This document shows, one piece after another, positions 42,601 to 43,871 of a stretch of DNA of 43,871 bases. The notes below the pieces were generated by a model that ran no database searches, was not told where the DNA came from, and worked only from the letters and a program-made list of their open reading frames with translations. Each line of letters opens with the position of its first letter. Position 1 is the first letter of the stretch. This DNA is from Purshia tridentata (Eukaryota; Streptophyta; Magnoliopsida; Rosales; Rosaceae), in NCBI GenBank assembly GCA_003254885.1, contig QANT01004004.1:1-43871 (forward strand), written 5' to 3'. A program made the translations under genes and the position numbers.

Positions 42601-43824
42601 GTAAAAATCCACTAGAATTGGAATACCTTGTAAATGAAGCTGAACACTTGGGCATTTACCCTCACTGGGCAATCGTTCTCCAGATGCTACCATAACCTCC
42701 AAATTGCTTAATGAACTAGGATGCATTCCTAGTTTCTTTGCTATCCGTTGACACACAAAGTTGTGTCTGCTTCCAGAATCGATGAGTACACAAACCGATT
42801 TATTTCCCAAGCTTCCCATAACCCGCATAGTGTCTGATGTACGCGTTCCCGATATGGCATGCAGCGAGATTTCAGGCATTGGATCTTCAATTCCACCATC
42901 GATTTCCATATCTTCATCACCATCACTATCCTCTTGGGTAGCCTGAATTAAGAATAGCTTCTTGCAGTGGTGACCTGGGACAAATCTTTCGTTGCAACGA
43001 AAGCATAATCCTTTGCTTTTCCTCTCATTGATCTCCTCTATTGTCAATTTCTTTACTGGCGGCATGAAAGAGTTGTTGGTAACTAGGCGACGAAAGGGTA
43101 GAGTGTTGTTTGAAGCTACACTCTGCTTCTTCCGTTGTGCATTTTCTCTAGCTTCATAAAGTCTGGCTAATCCAATTGCAGAGGATAAGGTACCTGGCCT
43201 GTTTGCTTGCACATCAGTCCGGATGTTATCTCGAAGCCCACTGATGAAACAACTCACTTGTCTCGCTTGTGGCAGAGGGCCAGCCTTAGCCAACAATTTC
43301 TCAAAACTGGATTGATAATCTTGCACCGTTCTAGTTTGCTGCAATTTAGTAAGTTCTCCAAAGAAGTCAAGGAAATTATTGGGTCCATATCTCACATCAA
43401 GACCTTCTCTGAAGCTTTCCCAAGAAACATCAGTCACTTCCTGCTTCAAGAGTTGAAACCACAATTGCGCATCTCCCTCGAGATGTAAGGATGCCAAGGA
43501 GACACGATCTGCTATGGGTGTTTCATGGAGTTCAAAGAACTGCTCCACTCGACATAACCAGCTTGTAGGGTCTTCGGTGCCGTTGTAGCGGGGAAAATCT
43601 ATCTTCACTGTCTTTGGCACAAAGGAATGGTTAGATTGTTCATCACGGTACACTCGCTTGTCTCGATTCCTGTTTGTTGAATTTTCAGCTTGGGTTTGAG
43701 AGGCTATTTGGCTAGATTGAGCTGCAACTCCCTCCACACGAGAGCTTAGTTTCTCTAGCATGTCTGTGATCTGCCTCATCTAAAACTCCATTGATTTCTC
43801 CAGGTTCTCCATCCTTTGATCCAT
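39609..43824 (-). pseudogene. Reina-like chromovirus gag-pol polyprotein, copy B
   Basis: Start ATG at 43824. Same domain order as copy A and very similar in sequence. The zinc knuckle reads CFRCNERFVPGHHC, protease LIDSGSRHNF, reverse transcriptase FFDD and RNase H ECDTSGSGIG; integrase SMDFIDGL, VCDRDA and GQIEVVNR all survive. Breaks: TAG at 43780-43782 (Gln to stop) just after the start, TGA at 41932-41934 (Arg to stop), and TAG at 40192-40194 and 40174-40176 (both Trp to stop). There is no frameshift relative to copy A before the 3' truncation at 39609, which removes the end of the chromodomain-like region. Confidence 0.92.
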
Positions 43825-43826
43825 TG

Positions 43827-43842
43827 CCAAGCTCTAATACCA
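43827..43842 (-). other. Primer-binding site, element B
   Basis: TGGTATTAGAGCTTGG on the minus strand, differing from copy A at two positions. Confidence 0.8.
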
Positions 43843-43845
43843 CTT

Positions 43846-43871
43846 TGGTATGTACTGAGCTGCGCCCCCTT
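43846..43871 (-). mobile_element. 5' LTR of Reina-like copy B, only its 3' end in the window
   Basis: The plus strand reads TGGTATGTACTGAGCTGCGC, the same LTR terminus as at 34428 and 39128. The LTR continues beyond the window. Confidence 0.85.

Noticed and set aside
37114..43488. Plus-strand ORFs such as 38489-38839, 43207-43488 and 37373-37660
   Set aside because: They are antisense shadows of the Reina-like polyproteins and appear at equivalent places in both copies only because the copies are near-identical.

Overview
The window is repeat-packed nuclear DNA from a flowering plant, most likely a eudicot. I find no intact host gene and no RNA gene. Evidence for a plant: plant Ty1/Copia and Ty3/Gypsy lineages with initiator-tRNA-Met-type primer sites, a CACTA transposon with CACTACTAGAAAAA ends, a hAT element with an 8-bp target duplication, and a captured exon of the plant FRIENDLY/CLU gene. 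The species cannot be told from the sequence.

Layout. 66-883: 3' part of a long Gypsy LTR on the minus strand. 884-6357: CACTA transposon with both ends but no recognisable transposase, carrying the exon fragment at 4238-4395. 6358-18942: a decayed Copia element with short LTRs. Its integrase is split by a minus-strand solo LTR (8468-13213, itself split by a second solo LTR at 9796-12648) and by a plus-strand solo LTR (13761-16686). 18943-19095 and 30906-31148: two pieces of a second CACTA tail. 19096-30905: a Sirevirus-type Copia element inserted in that tail, with gag, pol, an envelope-like third ORF, a 35-bp array of polypurine tracts and two LTRs; its right LTR holds a 547-bp hAT element (29693-30239). 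31149-34427: LTR, primer site and start of gag of a Tekay/Del-like Gypsy element, also inserted in the CACTA tail. 34428-43871: minus-strand Reina-like chromovirus sequence that interrupts that gag, arranged LTR-internal-LTR-internal-LTR.

Relative order can be read from the nesting. The short-LTR Copia predates its solo LTRs. CACTA copy 2 predates the Sirevirus and Tekay-like insertions. The hAT element postdates the Sirevirus. The Reina pair postdates the Tekay-like element. By eye the two Sirevirus LTRs differ by about 4% over their first 600-700 bp, and the Reina LTRs by about 1%, so the Reina insertion is the youngest large event.

No cellular pathway is encoded; the ORFs are gag, pol and envelope-like remnants, almost all broken by nonsense codons or frameshifts. 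The least explained feature is a module in the long Gypsy LTRs: a block of roughly 95 bp that is nearly identical between otherwise diverged LTRs, followed by a 27-bp (or 52-bp) array whose units carry short dyads. In one copy the dyad arms change in a compensatory way. The captured FRIENDLY/CLU exon is the other main item of interest.
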